From Magnetospirillum sp. 15-1 (lineage in GTDB: Bacteria > Pseudomonadota > Alphaproteobacteria > Rhodospirillales > Magnetospirillaceae), in assembly GCF_900184795.1 (NCBI RefSeq), contig NZ_FXXN01000028.1, forward strand, positions 868,844 through 932,843: a DNA stretch of 64,000 nucleotides. The letters run 5' to 3'. Position numbers and translations under genes: made by a program. Under the pieces are notes generated by a model. It worked only from the letters and a program-made list of their open reading frames with translations, was not told the origin of the DNA and searched no databases. Below, one piece after another: positions 38,845 through 47,590 of the stretch; positions within the stretch are counted from its first letter, which is position 1; every line of letters begins with the position of its first letter.

Positions 38845-39393
38845 ATGGATTCAAATAGCGCTTCCGGTTTGTGCGGGGCCGTCGTCTACGGCGACGGCAT
38901 CAATGCCAACGCCGTTCTTGAGTGTTTCGCCCGTGAGCAGGCGGCGCTTGGCTATCGCGTTCTCGGCCTGGTCCAGCGCCGGGCATCCGAGGACCGGCCG
39001 TGTGCCGGCGACGTCATCCTTTATGATCTTGCCGGCGACGAGAGCTATCTGGTCTCCCAGCGCCTGGGCGAGGGCTCGAGCTGCTGCAGCGTCGATCCCT
39101 CGGGCGTCGCCGAGGCCAGCATCGTGCTGCGCCGCGCCCTGGAAGCACCGCTGGACCTGCTGGTGGTCAACAAGTTCGGCAAGCTGGAGGCCGATGGCGG
39201 CGGTTTCCTGGCGGAAATCACGGTTGCCATCGCCGCCGGCGTTCCGGTTCTGACCTCCGTCCATCACCGTCATGCCGACCGATGGGCCGACTATACCGGC
39301 GAGTTTGGAACGGCGATCGCCCCGACCCCCAGGGCGATATCCCTGTGGTGGCGTCAGGTTCGCGGCGTCGATGCCTGGAGGATGATCAGTTGA
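38845..39393 (+). CDS. DUF2478 protein (NTPase-like)
   Basis: 182 aa. GAVVYGDGINANAVLECFA forms a degenerate P-loop-like start, DLLVVNKFGKLEADGGGF the central strand, and VLTSVHHRHADRWADYTGEFG the conserved end of DUF2478. Members commonly lie near mod and nif genes; role unknown. Last gene of the molybdenum island. Confidence 0.8.
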   Translation: MDSNSASGLCGAVVYGDGINANAVLECFAREQAALGYRVLGLVQRRASEDRPCAGDVILYDLAGDESYLVSQRLGEGSSCCSVDPSGVAEASIVLRRALEAPLDLLVVNKFGKLEADGGGFLAEITVAIAAGVPVLTSVHHRHADRWADYTGEFGTAIAPTPRAISLWWRQVRGVDAWRMIS

Positions 39394-39414
39394 CGCCGCC
39401 TCGGGGGTGCGGCG
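39394..39414. terminator. Bidirectional hairpin between DUF2478 and flgL genes
   Basis: CGCCGC / GCGGCG stem with a 9-base loop, directly after the stop at 39393 and 10 bp from the convergent flgL end; GAAAAG follows, giving a short T-tract on the minus strand. Confidence 0.5.
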
Positions 39415-39424
39415 GTGAAAAGCC

Positions 39425-40327
39425 CTAGAAATCGGTCAGCGACAGCGATGAAACCTTCGACAGCGCCGAATAGGACGCCTCGAGAATCGATTGGAGCTGG
39501 GAGATTTCCACCGTGACGGCGGCGACGTCCACCGACTTGACATCGGAGATGCGGTCGCTCAGCAGGCTGAGGGTGGTGTCCTGGCGTTCGCCGAAGGCCT
39601 CGAGGCGGCTGGCGTTGACCGACAGCCGTCCCTGGGTGGCCAGCAACTCGTCCAGCGCCTCGGTGGCCAGATCGTAGGCCTCGGTCACGGCATCCTTGTC
39701 CAGATCGGAGGTGTCGGTGTTGGCCAGGATGTTGGCGGCGCGCAGGATCTTCTCGAAGCCCGATTGGCCGGCCGTCACCCCGTAATCGATGGATGATTGG
39801 TCCGAGACTCCCACCGACTGCGTCACGTCGTCGCCCAGATAGTAGCCGTCGTCGGCGGTGGACGGCGTGGCGGGCACGGCCAGCAGCGAGGTGTCGACCG
39901 GGGCGGCGGTAGTGCGGCTGCCGCCGAACAGGTAGCGGCCGTCCATCTGCAGGTTCATCAGATCGGCAAGGTCGCTCAGCAGCCCTTGCCCCACCGCGTT
40001 GTAATCCACGGTGTCGTCGGTCTGGGACAGCAACTGGCTGAGCGTGGTGCGCAAGTCGCCGGCCAGATCGACCATGGAGCCCACGGCGGTATGCATGGAC
40101 TCGACCCGGTCCAGGGCGGTCTGGGTGTTGTCCGAGCGGGTCTGCAGCCGGGTCAGCGTGGTTTCCATGGAAATCAGCCTGGCCGAGTCCGACGACAGGT
40201 CGGCATAGCTCTGGCCCTTGAGGCCCGAGGCGCTGGCGGTCTGCCTTTCCGCCAGCCGGGCCTGGGTGGCCATGGTCGAGCGCAGCAGGGCCTGGCTCAG
40301 GCCCCAGGAGGAAACCCGTTCCATCAT
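39425..40327 (-). CDS. flgL: Flagellar hook-associated protein 3 (FlgL)
   Basis: 300 aa, complete. Flagellin-type N-terminal helix (ATQARLAERQTASASGLKGQ, then TRLQTRSDNTQTALDRVESM) and C-terminal helix (VDVAAVTVEISQLQSILEAS). Links hook and filament together with FlgK. Its upstream partner flgK is broken, so hook-filament assembly from this locus is doubtful. Confidence 0.9.
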   Translation of the reverse strand: MMERVSSWGLSQALLRSTMATQARLAERQTASASGLKGQSYADLSSDSARLISMETTLTRLQTRSDNTQTALDRVESMHTAVGSMVDLAGDLRTTLSQLLSQTDDTVDYNAVGQGLLSDLADLMNLQMDGRYLFGGSRTTAAPVDTSLLAVPATPSTADDGYYLGDDVTQSVGVSDQSSIDYGVTAGQSGFEKILRAANILANTDTSDLDKDAVTEAYDLATEALDELLATQGRLSVNASRLEAFGERQDTTLSLLSDRISDVKSVDVAAVTVEISQLQSILEASYSALSKVSSLSLTDF

Positions 40328-40329
40328 GG

Positions 40330-40489
40330 CTACCTCACCGCTTCCAGCAGGGAATCGAACATATCTTTTACCGTGGACAGCACCTGGGCCGAGGCGGCGT
40401 AGGCGTTCTCCAGCTCCGAGATGCGGGCGGTTTCCTCGTCGATGTTGACGCCGTATTGCGACGAGAAGGAATCAGTCAGCGAGGTCATC
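40330..40489 (-). pseudogene. flgK: flgK, 3' fragment only
   Basis: The last 53 or so codons of hook-associated protein 1 remain in frame: SSQYGVNIDEETARISELEN, then AYAASAQVLSTVKDMFDSLL and the stop at 40330. Everything upstream is replaced by an ABC permease fragment. An ATG with GGGAGG before it at 40489 is created by the junction, so a short peptide could still be made. Confidence 0.85.
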
Positions 40490-41040
40490 CTCCCGTATGG
40501 GGGTCAGCAGGAAGGTGACCTGCAGCAGATTGGCTATCAATTGCCCGATGTCGCGGAATCTTGCGCCCAGCACCATGGCGGCGGTTCCCAGCCAGGCCAC
40601 GTTGGCCAGCAGCAGTATCGACGCGGCCAACTGCAGGGCGGCGGAGAGCTGGCCGAGAAGAAGGTATTGCGGCAAAAGGAAAAAGCCCATGTTGAGGGCG
40701 AGGACCGGCAGGTGACGCAGGAACACCGATAGGGCGATTGTCGACAGCGAAATGCTGGAATGGCGCAGAATGGGCATCCAGCGGGCAAAGGCGATGGAAC
40801 TCTCGCCGACCACCGCCGACAGGAACGCCCATAGGACGAGCCCGGCCGTGAGTTGCCGGATATAGGCGTCGAAACTTACCAGCTGACGCCGCAGGATGGT
40901 GCCGAACAACAGGCCCACCGAGGCCACGGCGAAGGCGATGCCGATGGTGTTCCACAGCGGTCCCAGACCCGACGGCCGGAAGGCGCGGGTCAGTGCCAGA
41001 CGGCTGAGAAGCAGGGCGAGCGGCCAATTGCGGGTATTTT
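40472..41040 (-). pseudogene. ABC-2 type (polysaccharide/O-antigen) permease, truncated
   Basis: The frame carries LGPLWNTIGIAFAVASVGLL, several membrane helices and FRDIGQLIANLLQVTFLLTP, as in Wzm/KpsM permeases. It stops a few residues after the conserved LTP, where a normal member continues for about 50 residues. The N-terminus (before about 41040) reads into unrelated sequence. It is thus cut at the 3' end by the flgK junction and possibly also at the 5' end. Confidence 0.75.
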
Positions 41041-41421
41041 CGGTGGGGGGCACTTTGGGATGTCCGGGTCGGAGGGTGAATGGGGCACAGGGTAGGGCTC
41101 CGAGGTCGGTCCGACAACCCTCCGAATCCTCCAAGGGCGGGGCACTCGCCTGTTCAGCTCATTGGCCTTTCCCTCGCCGGAGGGGGCCTCCGCGCCCTTG
41201 GCCGGCTGCGTCTCGGCGAGTTTCTTCGCTGTTGGCTGTCCAAGGTCGAGCGGACGCTCAACCATCCCATCATGATTGCCGCGACGCGGCGGATGGAGGT
41301 CCGGCCAGGGATGGTCTTGAGAGGTTTTCTTCGACAAATGGTACCTGGCCCGCGCCCGTTGGCTACAGCCGGCTCTCGCGTCCCGCGACGACGGGACGCG
41401 GCTGGGCCGGGAGGGCAAGAG
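41041..41421. other. Rearranged stretch without a clear gene
   Basis: 381 bp between the permease fragment and the first small secreted protein. Frames are open on both strands owing to GC content, but none shows a domain, start signal or membrane pattern I recognise; probably debris of the rearrangement. Confidence 0.4.
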
Positions 41422-41619
41422 CTACTTCTTTTCTTCCTTGGGAGGCAGCTTCTCTTCCTTGGGGGGCTGCGCCGGCATGGGCTGGGATGTTCCCTGGACG
41501 GTGGAGCCGGTCACCTGTGACGACGTGGTCGGAGCGACCACCGTGGCAGGCGCTTGGGCCCAGGCGCCGATGGCGGAAAACATCAGGACGGAGGCGACTA
41601 GGGCGAAGGTGTTGCGCAT
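41422..41619 (-). CDS. Small secreted protein with KEEK-rich tail
   Basis: 65 aa. Signal peptide LVASVLMFSAIGAWAQA, a T/S/Q-rich middle and a Pro/Lys/Glu tail (PPKEEKLPPKEEKK). Envelope or periplasmic protein of unknown role. Confidence 0.55.
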   Translation of the reverse strand: MRNTFALVASVLMFSAIGAWAQAPATVVAPTTSSQVTGSTVQGTSQPMPAQPPKEEKLPPKEEKK

Positions 41620-41957
41620 GAAAATTCTCCAAACCCTACCGGAAGGAGTCCGGTTATTGCTGAAAGCCGACTGTATGGTAAGGGGATTTTCCTGGTGTCG
41701 ATCATTTGGCGATTATCGCGATCGATCACCGGAGGCATCATTTCCAGACAGCCCAGAACTTGAGGCAGGCATTGGAAATATTCCACAGGATTTGGCGGAC
41801 GTGGCTCTTCCGGTGCATTCCGTCGGGAAGAGCTTTTCGCCGAGAGCGGCGTGACTGCAGGTTCCGGAGGCCGCGCCCACGCGATACCCGCCGTCAGCAG
41901 CATGGCGGCCATAAGCAGGGAGCGTTTTACGTATGGCTCTTCTTCAATTTGGAACAT
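41598..41957 (-). CDS. Possible small secreted protein
   Basis: 119 aa from ATG 41957. KRSLLMAAMLLTAGIAWA looks like a signal peptide; the mature part has two cysteines (FQCLPQVLGCLEMM). It overlaps the start of the next gene by 22 bp and has no clear ribosome site, so it may be noncoding or decayed. Confidence 0.35.
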   Translation of the reverse strand: MFQIEEEPYVKRSLLMAAMLLTAGIAWARPPEPAVTPLSAKSSSRRNAPEEPRPPNPVEYFQCLPQVLGCLEMMPPVIDRDNRQMIDTRKIPLPYSRLSAITGLLPVGFGEFSCATPSP

Positions 41958-42121
41958 ATAATAAGACATTTTTCTATTATTGGAAACTAGTAAACGCAAA
42001 GCATTAGTAGCGGGTAATTGAACCTTCCGCTTGCCTGATCCCGCTAAAGTGGGCACAGTCCGCCGGCTTTCGAGCGGTTGGGCGTTATCATGGCCTGGGT
42101 GCGGGTAATTATTGTCAATTA

Positions 42122-42975
42122 GGCCGTAAACTCATAAACAGGCTTCCCCTTCGTCGCGCGTCGTGATTCAACGATTCCCTCTGGCACGGAGGGCATTGAT
42201 GGCACGGCGGCGGTACGAGTTGACGGATCACGAATGGTCGATCATCGAGCCCTTGCTTCCGAACAAGCCTCGCGGCGTGCCTCGGGTTGATGACCGTCGG
42301 GTCCTGAACGGTATCCTGTGGCGGTTCCGCACGGGCTCGCCTTGGGCGGAAGTTCCCGAGCGCTACGGCCCATCGACCACCTGCTACAACCGGTTCGTCC
42401 GCTGGCGCAAGGCGGGCGTCTGGGACCGGCTTCTGGAGGAAATCTCCAAGGCTTACGATGGCGACATCATCATGATCGACTCGACCTGTGTCCGCGTTCA
42501 CCAACACGGGGCCACGGGAAAAAAGGGGCTCTCGACGATGGCAGCATGGGACGTTCCCGTGGGGGGCTCACCAGCAAAATCCACGCGCTCGTCGATGCGG
42601 AAGGCCGTCCCGTCACCCTGCGCCTGACCGCCGGGCAGGTCCACGACAGCGTCGAGGCCGAAGCCTTGCTCGATGGAGCCTTGGGCGACGGCTCAACCCT
42701 GCTGGCCGACAAGGGCTATGACAGCAACGCCATTCGGGCCTTGGCCGAGAAGAACAAGACCTGGGCCAACATCCCGGTCAGGTCCAACCGCAAGGGCACC
42801 TTCGCCTTTTCCGCCTGGGTCTATCGCCAGCGCAATCTGGTCGAACGCTTCTTCAACAAGATCAAACACTTCCGGGGGATCGCCACCCGCTATGACAAAG
42901 ACCCACGGAATTTCCTCGCCGCCGTAAAGCTCGTCGCCCTGCGCATTTGGTGCGCCGCGTAATGAGTCTACGGCC
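42122..42975 (+). mobile_element. IS5-family (IS427-type) insertion sequence
   Basis: 854 bp. Terminal inverted repeats GGCCGTAAACTCAT (left) and the complement of ATGAGTCTACGGCC (right), flanked by TA on both sides (42120-42121 and 42976-42977), the usual IS427-group target duplication. It holds one transposase gene needing a frameshift. It lies exactly at the 3' end of the caspase-like gene and is apparently intact. Confidence 0.88.
42199..42962 (+). CDS. IS5-family transposase, made by -1 frameshift
   Basis: ORF A starts ARRRYELTDHEWSIIEPLLP at 42199 and would end at 42627 out of phase; ORF B, one base back, continues with GRSRGGLTSKIHALVDA, LLADKGYDSNAIRA and RNLVERFFNKIKHFR to 42962. 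The slip site is the A6G run near 42519-42525. The DDE catalytic residues lie in IDSTCVRVHQ, ADKGYD and the NLVERFF helix. Complete and probably active. Confidence 0.88.
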
Positions 42976-44936
42976 TACCACCGCATCACCACCTTCTCCC
43001 CATCGCCCACCAGCACCGGCGATTGGTCGCGGCCCAGGCGGGCGGCTTCGCGGCGGGTGTTGCGTTGGACGAAGGTGGATAGTTCGGCCAGGGTCAGGAC
43101 GTGGTCGCCGTCGGCATCGGCGTCGCCCATCAGGCCGCGCATCAGGAAATAGCTGTAAAGGCCATGCCGCGCAGCGCCGTAGGACGACGACAGCTGGTCG
43201 TTGCCGGCGGCAGCCAGCAGATTGGCGGTGGGCGGCAGTCCCTGGTCCTTGGGCACGATCATCAGCGGGCGAGCGTCGGCGATCAGGGAATTGCCGCCGC
43301 GGGTGCCGCCGGAATAGCAGGTGTCGAGGAACAGGGTGACGTTGGCGGCGCCGTGACCCAGGATGCCGGCGATCAGGCGGTCGCGGTCGATGGCGCTGCG
43401 CTTCAGGATGGCGCGGTCGCCGTCATGGGGGATCAGGTACAGGTCCCGCCCATCGGGCGAGGCCAGGCCGTGCCCGGCGAAAAACACATAGATTTCGGTG
43501 GCGCCCGACTGGATTTCCGCCTTCAGCCAGGTGTCGATGGCCTTTTCGATGTCCAGCAGCCGCGCCTCGGACCCGGTCAGCACCTTGACCCTGGCCGGTT
43601 CCATCCCCAGGGCGTTGGTGGCGAATTCGCCGAAGGCGCGGGCGTCGCGCCCGGCGAACTGGGCCATGGGCAGGGTCAGATAATCCTCGACGCCGATGAT
43701 CAGGGCGGCGGCATTGGGCTTGGGCTTTCCCTTCAGGCGGGTGGCATCGAGCGGCGGCGGCGGTTCGGCCTGGGCGGCCAGCGCGGTCAGGCTTTCGTCA
43801 CGCATTTCCGGCACCGCCGCGAAGCGTGTCGCCTGGGTCTGGGCCGAACGCAGGTCGTCGCCTTTCAGGCGCGTCGCCAGGGAGTCGCGCAAGGCCACCG
43901 CCCGGCGGCGCGGGTCGTCGCGCAATTGCGCCGCCGCCAGCGAGGCCCAGACATAGGCCTCGGCGCCCTGCCCCATGCCCTCGGCCAGGGCCAGTTGCGC
44001 CGAGGCGTGCCCCTGGCGGGCGGCGCGTTCGGTCCAGTGGCGGGCGTCCCGTTGGTTCTGCGGCACGCCCTGGCCGTCGCGGTACATCTCAGCCAGCAGG
44101 TATTGCGCCTCGGGGGCACCCAGTTCGGCGGCCAGACGGAACCGCGTGGCCGCTTGCGGATAATCGCCGCCCGAACGGGCTTGGCGCCCCTTCTCGGCGG
44201 CATAATTGGCGGTCAGGCGGCGCAGGGCGGCGAAATCGGCCCCGGCCAGGATGATGGGGGTTTCCACCTTCTTGCCCCCGGCCTCGGCCCACAGGCGCAA
44301 TGACAGGCTTTCGCGATCCAACAATTGGGCGGCGGTGTCGATGGCATCATACAGGTCGAACACCGCCTCGCCGTCGGCATCGTTCTGGCGGTGGCGCGGC
44401 GGCCCTTCCTCGATGGACAGAGACACGGTCAGCCCCGGCCAGGGCCGGCGGGTCACCCCTTGTCTGCCCAGAGGCTTACCGTCGGCGCTGATGCGACCGG
44501 TGGAGACGTTTTCGTTGCGCTCCTGCTCCTTCGGTCGGTAAACCTCGTCGGTCAAAAAACGCCGGGCCGAGGCGTCCAGGGGGGAAAGCGCGACGGCAAA
44601 GGGCAGCAGGATCGTCTCGGAAATCGGGCTGCGATGATTTTCCTTCACCGTGATGCTGGCCTCATCATAGGTGTCGAAGGCCCGTAATTCGCCCGAAATT
44701 TCCTTGGCGACCCCGACCGTCAGCGCCCCAGTGGCGGCATTGAACCGCGCGGCCAGCACCGGCCGCACACTGGCCTGGGCATCCTCGGCCACCATCTCGA
44801 CGGTGCGGACGTTGCGCCGCTCGGTCAGCGTGCGGGTCTGCGTCCCCTCGCAGGCGGCGAGGGCGAGGAGCAGAGCGGCGGATAGCGATATGTCACGCCA
44901 AACACATCTGATATTTGTGCCTCTCCCCATGTTCAT
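42975..44936 (-). CDS. Caspase-like (peptidase C14) lipoprotein with Sel1-like repeats, copy 1
   Basis: 653 aa. Signal/lipobox SLSAALLLALAACEG (lipoprotein Cys near 29), a variable domain (about 30-150), a conserved domain starting ISADGKPLGRQGVTRRPWPG, Sel1-like helical repeats (AELGAPEAQYLLAEMYRDGQ), then a caspase p20-like domain with H489 in FFAGHG and C540 in LDTCYSG. The dyad is intact, so it is probably an active envelope cysteine protease. The 3' end abuts the IS element, which supplies the last base of the stop codon. Nearly identical to copy 2 after about residue 150. Confidence 0.9.
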   Translation of the reverse strand: MNMGRGTNIRCVWRDISLSAALLLALAACEGTQTRTLTERRNVRTVEMVAEDAQASVRPVLAARFNAATGALTVGVAKEISGELRAFDTYDEASITVKENHRSPISETILLPFAVALSPLDASARRFLTDEVYRPKEQERNENVSTGRISADGKPLGRQGVTRRPWPGLTVSLSIEEGPPRHRQNDADGEAVFDLYDAIDTAAQLLDRESLSLRLWAEAGGKKVETPIILAGADFAALRRLTANYAAEKGRQARSGGDYPQAATRFRLAAELGAPEAQYLLAEMYRDGQGVPQNQRDARHWTERAARQGHASAQLALAEGMGQGAEAYVWASLAAAQLRDDPRRRAVALRDSLATRLKGDDLRSAQTQATRFAAVPEMRDESLTALAAQAEPPPPLDATRLKGKPKPNAAALIIGVEDYLTLPMAQFAGRDARAFGEFATNALGMEPARVKVLTGSEARLLDIEKAIDTWLKAEIQSGATEIYVFFAGHGLASPDGRDLYLIPHDGDRAILKRSAIDRDRLIAGILGHGAANVTLFLDTCYSGGTRGGNSLIADARPLMIVPKDQGLPPTANLLAAAGNDQLSSSYGAARHGLYSYFLMRGLMGDADADGDHVLTLAELSTFVQRNTRREAARLGRDQSPVLVGDGEKVVMRW

Positions 44937-45348
44937 TTCCCGGCCTGAATGTCTTTTCGACTCGTTTCAGAAAAACAGATGCCTTCTCAGCACCAGGGTC
45001 TTGAGAATGGACATGATATTGATCCGACAGCGTTGAACGATGCTGCTGCCCCCCTTTATAGCCCAGTCCTTCTCTAAATACGTTGAAGAAGGGATATTGC
45101 TATGACCGATGACGCATATGTTGAATTTTAACCAGAACTTCCCGGCTACCATCTACATCGCCGCAACGCTCTGCTAAAGGTTATGAGTCCCAGCCTTAAC
45201 TGCAGCAATGGCAACCACCCAGGTATGCCATCGCTGCGCGCTCGGCCGCGACTGACTTCCGCGCCGTCATGGTGAATGACTGGATTTCCAGGCGCACAAT
45301 TGTGCGCCTGGAAATCTGTCGGATAAGGAGCGTGGAGTCTGTGGAGAT
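44937..45348. other. Intergenic region upstream of caspase-like copy 1
   Basis: 412 bp without a gene. It must hold the caspase promoter; the only notable structure is the perfect 34-bp palindrome at 45283-45316. Confidence 0.5.
45283..45316. repeat. Perfect 34-bp palindrome
   Basis: GATTTCCAGGCGCACAA followed at once by its exact complement, with no loop. It could act as a terminator for the minus-strand gene ending at 45349, an operator, or a former element end. Confidence 0.7.
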
Positions 45349-45729
45349 CTACCGAACCTCACCAAGAATATCAGCAACATAAAACTTGAAGTCATCGGGA
45401 GCGGCCTTGCCATTCCACTTCATCATCTGGACGTAAAATACGGTCACCTTTAATTCGCCGATGGCCTTTTTTTGTGTTCCTAGAGTCTTAAAAACAGGTG
45501 AGTGCTCTTTTTTTATTGGGATGCACTCCTTCCTATTCACAAACTCCTGGACTGGGGCGGTGTTTCCGAGGCCAAAATTCATAGCCGCTTGCACTGCTCG
45601 ATCCGAGTCAAAGCACCCTATAATTACATCCACTCCTTTTGGTATGCTATAGGGTTGCGCAGCTAATACCTCTGTCGGCTGAATGGCCATTGACAACGCC
45701 GCCCCCAGAATCAATACGGCATTTCTCAT
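45349..45729 (-). CDS. Small secreted protein
   Basis: 126 aa. Signal peptide AVLILGAALSMAIQPTEVLA, mature part with two cysteines (DVIIGCFDSD and RKECIPI). Family unrecognised. Lower GC than the ATPase region, as for the other small secreted proteins of this island. Confidence 0.7.
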   Translation of the reverse strand: MRNAVLILGAALSMAIQPTEVLAAQPYSIPKGVDVIIGCFDSDRAVQAAMNFGLGNTAPVQEFVNRKECIPIKKEHSPVFKTLGTQKKAIGELKVTVFYVQMMKWNGKAAPDDFKFYVADILGEVR

Positions 45730-45782
45730 TGCGAATACTCCATCTTGTTTGTTATCAGATTAATGCCTGTTCAATTCATCAA

Positions 45783-46472
45783 TCAATTGCATAGATATTC
45801 GGCTGCCCGAGACACATCCCAATCATGTCGGCATGTACTAGCTTTCCCTGCTCGGTTTGCGCATAATACTGGGTAATCCTGCCAGAGCAAAAATCCCCAG
45901 GCGCCATTCTTGCATCGAACATCGTAACGCTTTCCATCTCTCTTTACGATATCTACCCCTCCATTAGACATTTGGAGGTCATTCGCAGTGCCACTGCCAT
46001 GCACATCATACAAAACCGTAGCAATCATCTTGTTGTATTCATCGGCATTAGAGAATTTTCCGGAAAAAACGTTTTCGGGTGATTTGTCGTATATTTCCCC
46101 TGATTTCGCTATTTTTCCACACCAATATTTACCAGATATGTCCAATCCAGATATTGACCCCAAATAATGGCACTTGATGTCGTCGCTTGGTAGGGATTGA
46201 TACATCCCCATTAACTTTTCGGAGCATTTATAATTTATTATCGAGCCTCTATTTTCCTTTGTTACTACGTTTACGCCAAAATATGTATTTTTTGAAAGAT
46301 CAAGGAAAAACTTTGATCCGCCAACCTCTTCTCCATGGATATAATTATATCCATTGCAGCCACCGCCAGTGGCGGGGTGTGAATACATAATAAATGTGAA
46401 TGCCAAAAGTGCTAATGAAATACTTGTTGGTATATTGCGCGCACAATATTTATGCATAGCCTTCGCCACCAT
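45783..46472 (-). CDS. Secreted cysteine-containing hypothetical protein
   Basis: 229 aa from ATG 46472 (or MHKYC at 46457). Signal-like segment ISLALLAFTFIMYSHPATGG, then about seven cysteines in the mature part (NYKCSEKL, DIKCHYLG, KYWCGKI, DVRCKNG, VLCANR, STCRHD, YLCN). AT-rich, foreign composition. The open frame continues upstream into an IS1380 fragment, which I do not include. Function unknown. Confidence 0.6.
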   Translation of the reverse strand: MVAKAMHKYCARNIPTSISLALLAFTFIMYSHPATGGGCNGYNYIHGEEVGGSKFFLDLSKNTYFGVNVVTKENRGSIINYKCSEKLMGMYQSLPSDDIKCHYLGSISGLDISGKYWCGKIAKSGEIYDKSPENVFSGKFSNADEYNKMIATVLYDVHGSGTANDLQMSNGGVDIVKRDGKRYDVRCKNGAWGFLLWQDYPVLCANRAGKASTCRHDWDVSRAAEYLCN

Positions 46473-46487
46473 TTTTTGCTGTGAGGC

Positions 46488-46676
46488 TTTACCGATCCGG
46501 CAGTCGGCCAGTACCTGTCCGGCCACCTCGGTCAAGCCGAGGGCATTGTCGAGTTCCCGGAAGGCGAGCAGCCCAGCATCGGAGGTTACCGTTGGGCCGC
46601 AGAACTCCAACTTCAGGCGGCGGTCGAGAACACCCCGAAGATCCCCCAATTCTGTTTTACCCACCACCACCTCCAT
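46488..46676 (-). pseudogene. IS1380-family transposase, N-terminal fragment
   Basis: The 63 codons from ATG 46676 match IS1380 transposases (LKLEFCGPTVTSDAGLLAFR, ELDNALGLTEVAGQVLADCR) and then break off at IGK, joining in frame to the secreted-protein region. No other part of the element is seen upstream to 46887. Confidence 0.75.
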
Positions 46677-46887
46677 TTCTCGCAGCCCACCGCTCCATCA
46701 TCGCATTGGTTTCTATGCTATATTCGCATTCATACATAACGAAACGGCAAGGTAACCTGGGAAATCAGAGTTAATTTCATAATATGCCAGCGGGCTACCA
46801 GCCATATTTGCAATGGCGATTCCAAGAAAAATACTAATAGTCTTTTAGTTTTTCCGTATTCTTGCAATATTTCATTTTCAATGAAAA

Positions 46888-47496
46888 CTATTTCGCGTTT
46901 TTTCCATTCAATCCCAAATCGGCTTCCAGCTCCTGGAACGCCTTCGACGCCCGCAGCCTGCCCTGAAGCGCGGCATCCTTGCCAACCTGTTCTACCAGAA
47001 GGCGGTTTGCCTTGCCCAGGGGGTATTGAAGCAGCACATAGGCGCGGTATTGCCCCCCGCTGGGGATGAATTTCTGTTCCTTCACGGCATAGCCGGTCAG
47101 GGTGACTTCCGAGATCAGGTTGGTGGTGGTGCGTTCGCTTTCGCTGGTGACCGGGGCGCCTTCGGCAGCGCCCGATTCGGCGACGAATTCCTTGATCTTG
47201 GCGGAAAGCTTGCTGTTCAGCCGGTCGGCCAGTGAGCGCTTGGCCGCCAGCACCGCCTTGTCCAGGGCGAATTGCAAATCGGTGGAGGCAGCGGTGCCCG
47301 GCGCAAGGATGGCGTATTCGTCATCGGCGGGGGCGCTGTACCAGGACGGGATTTCATCCACCGCGCCCTTTACCGCAGCGGCGCGGGCCTCGTCCTTCTT
47401 CTGCGCCTGTTGCGCCGTCCAGGCGGGCGAGCCGGGATCGGGAGAGCAAGCGGCCAATAAAGCCAGGGCGGCCAGAGCGAGCGGCAAGCGGGTCAT
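46888..47496 (-). CDS. LPP20-family lipoprotein
   Basis: 202 aa from ATG 47496 (GGAGGACATC upstream). Lipobox LALAALALLAACSPD; mature part IPSWYSAPADDEYAILAPGT, then helices with DLQFALDKAVLAAKRSLADR, the LPP20 pattern, and a Tyr/Arg-rich end (YRAYVLLQYPLGKANR). Outer-membrane lipoprotein of unknown role. Has its own promoter-like motif (47536-47565). Confidence 0.82.
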   Translation of the reverse strand: MTRLPLALAALALLAACSPDPGSPAWTAQQAQKKDEARAAAVKGAVDEIPSWYSAPADDEYAILAPGTAASTDLQFALDKAVLAAKRSLADRLNSKLSAKIKEFVAESGAAEGAPVTSESERTTTNLISEVTLTGYAVKEQKFIPSGGQYRAYVLLQYPLGKANRLLVEQVGKDAALQGRLRASKAFQELEADLGLNGKNAK

Positions 47497-47535
47497 GATG
47501 TCCTCCGGCCCCATGGGGCAAGGGTGGTTTTGTCG

Positions 47536-47565
47536 GTTAGACGGCGGGGCGCGGAATTTTTCCCG
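47536..47565 (-). promoter_or_regulatory. Shared bipartite promoter motif, site B (LPP20)
   Basis: On the minus strand CGGGAAAAATT, a 9-bp spacer, then GCCGTCTAAC, ending 40 bp before the ATG at 47496. Same layout as sites at 51217 and 51271. Confidence 0.6.
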
Positions 47566-47590
47566 AGGGAACGTGAATTTTCCCCTCTGT

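Noticed and set aside
45241-45316. CRISPR-like or tRNA structure
   Set aside because: A single palindrome with no repeats or spacers and no cloverleaf.
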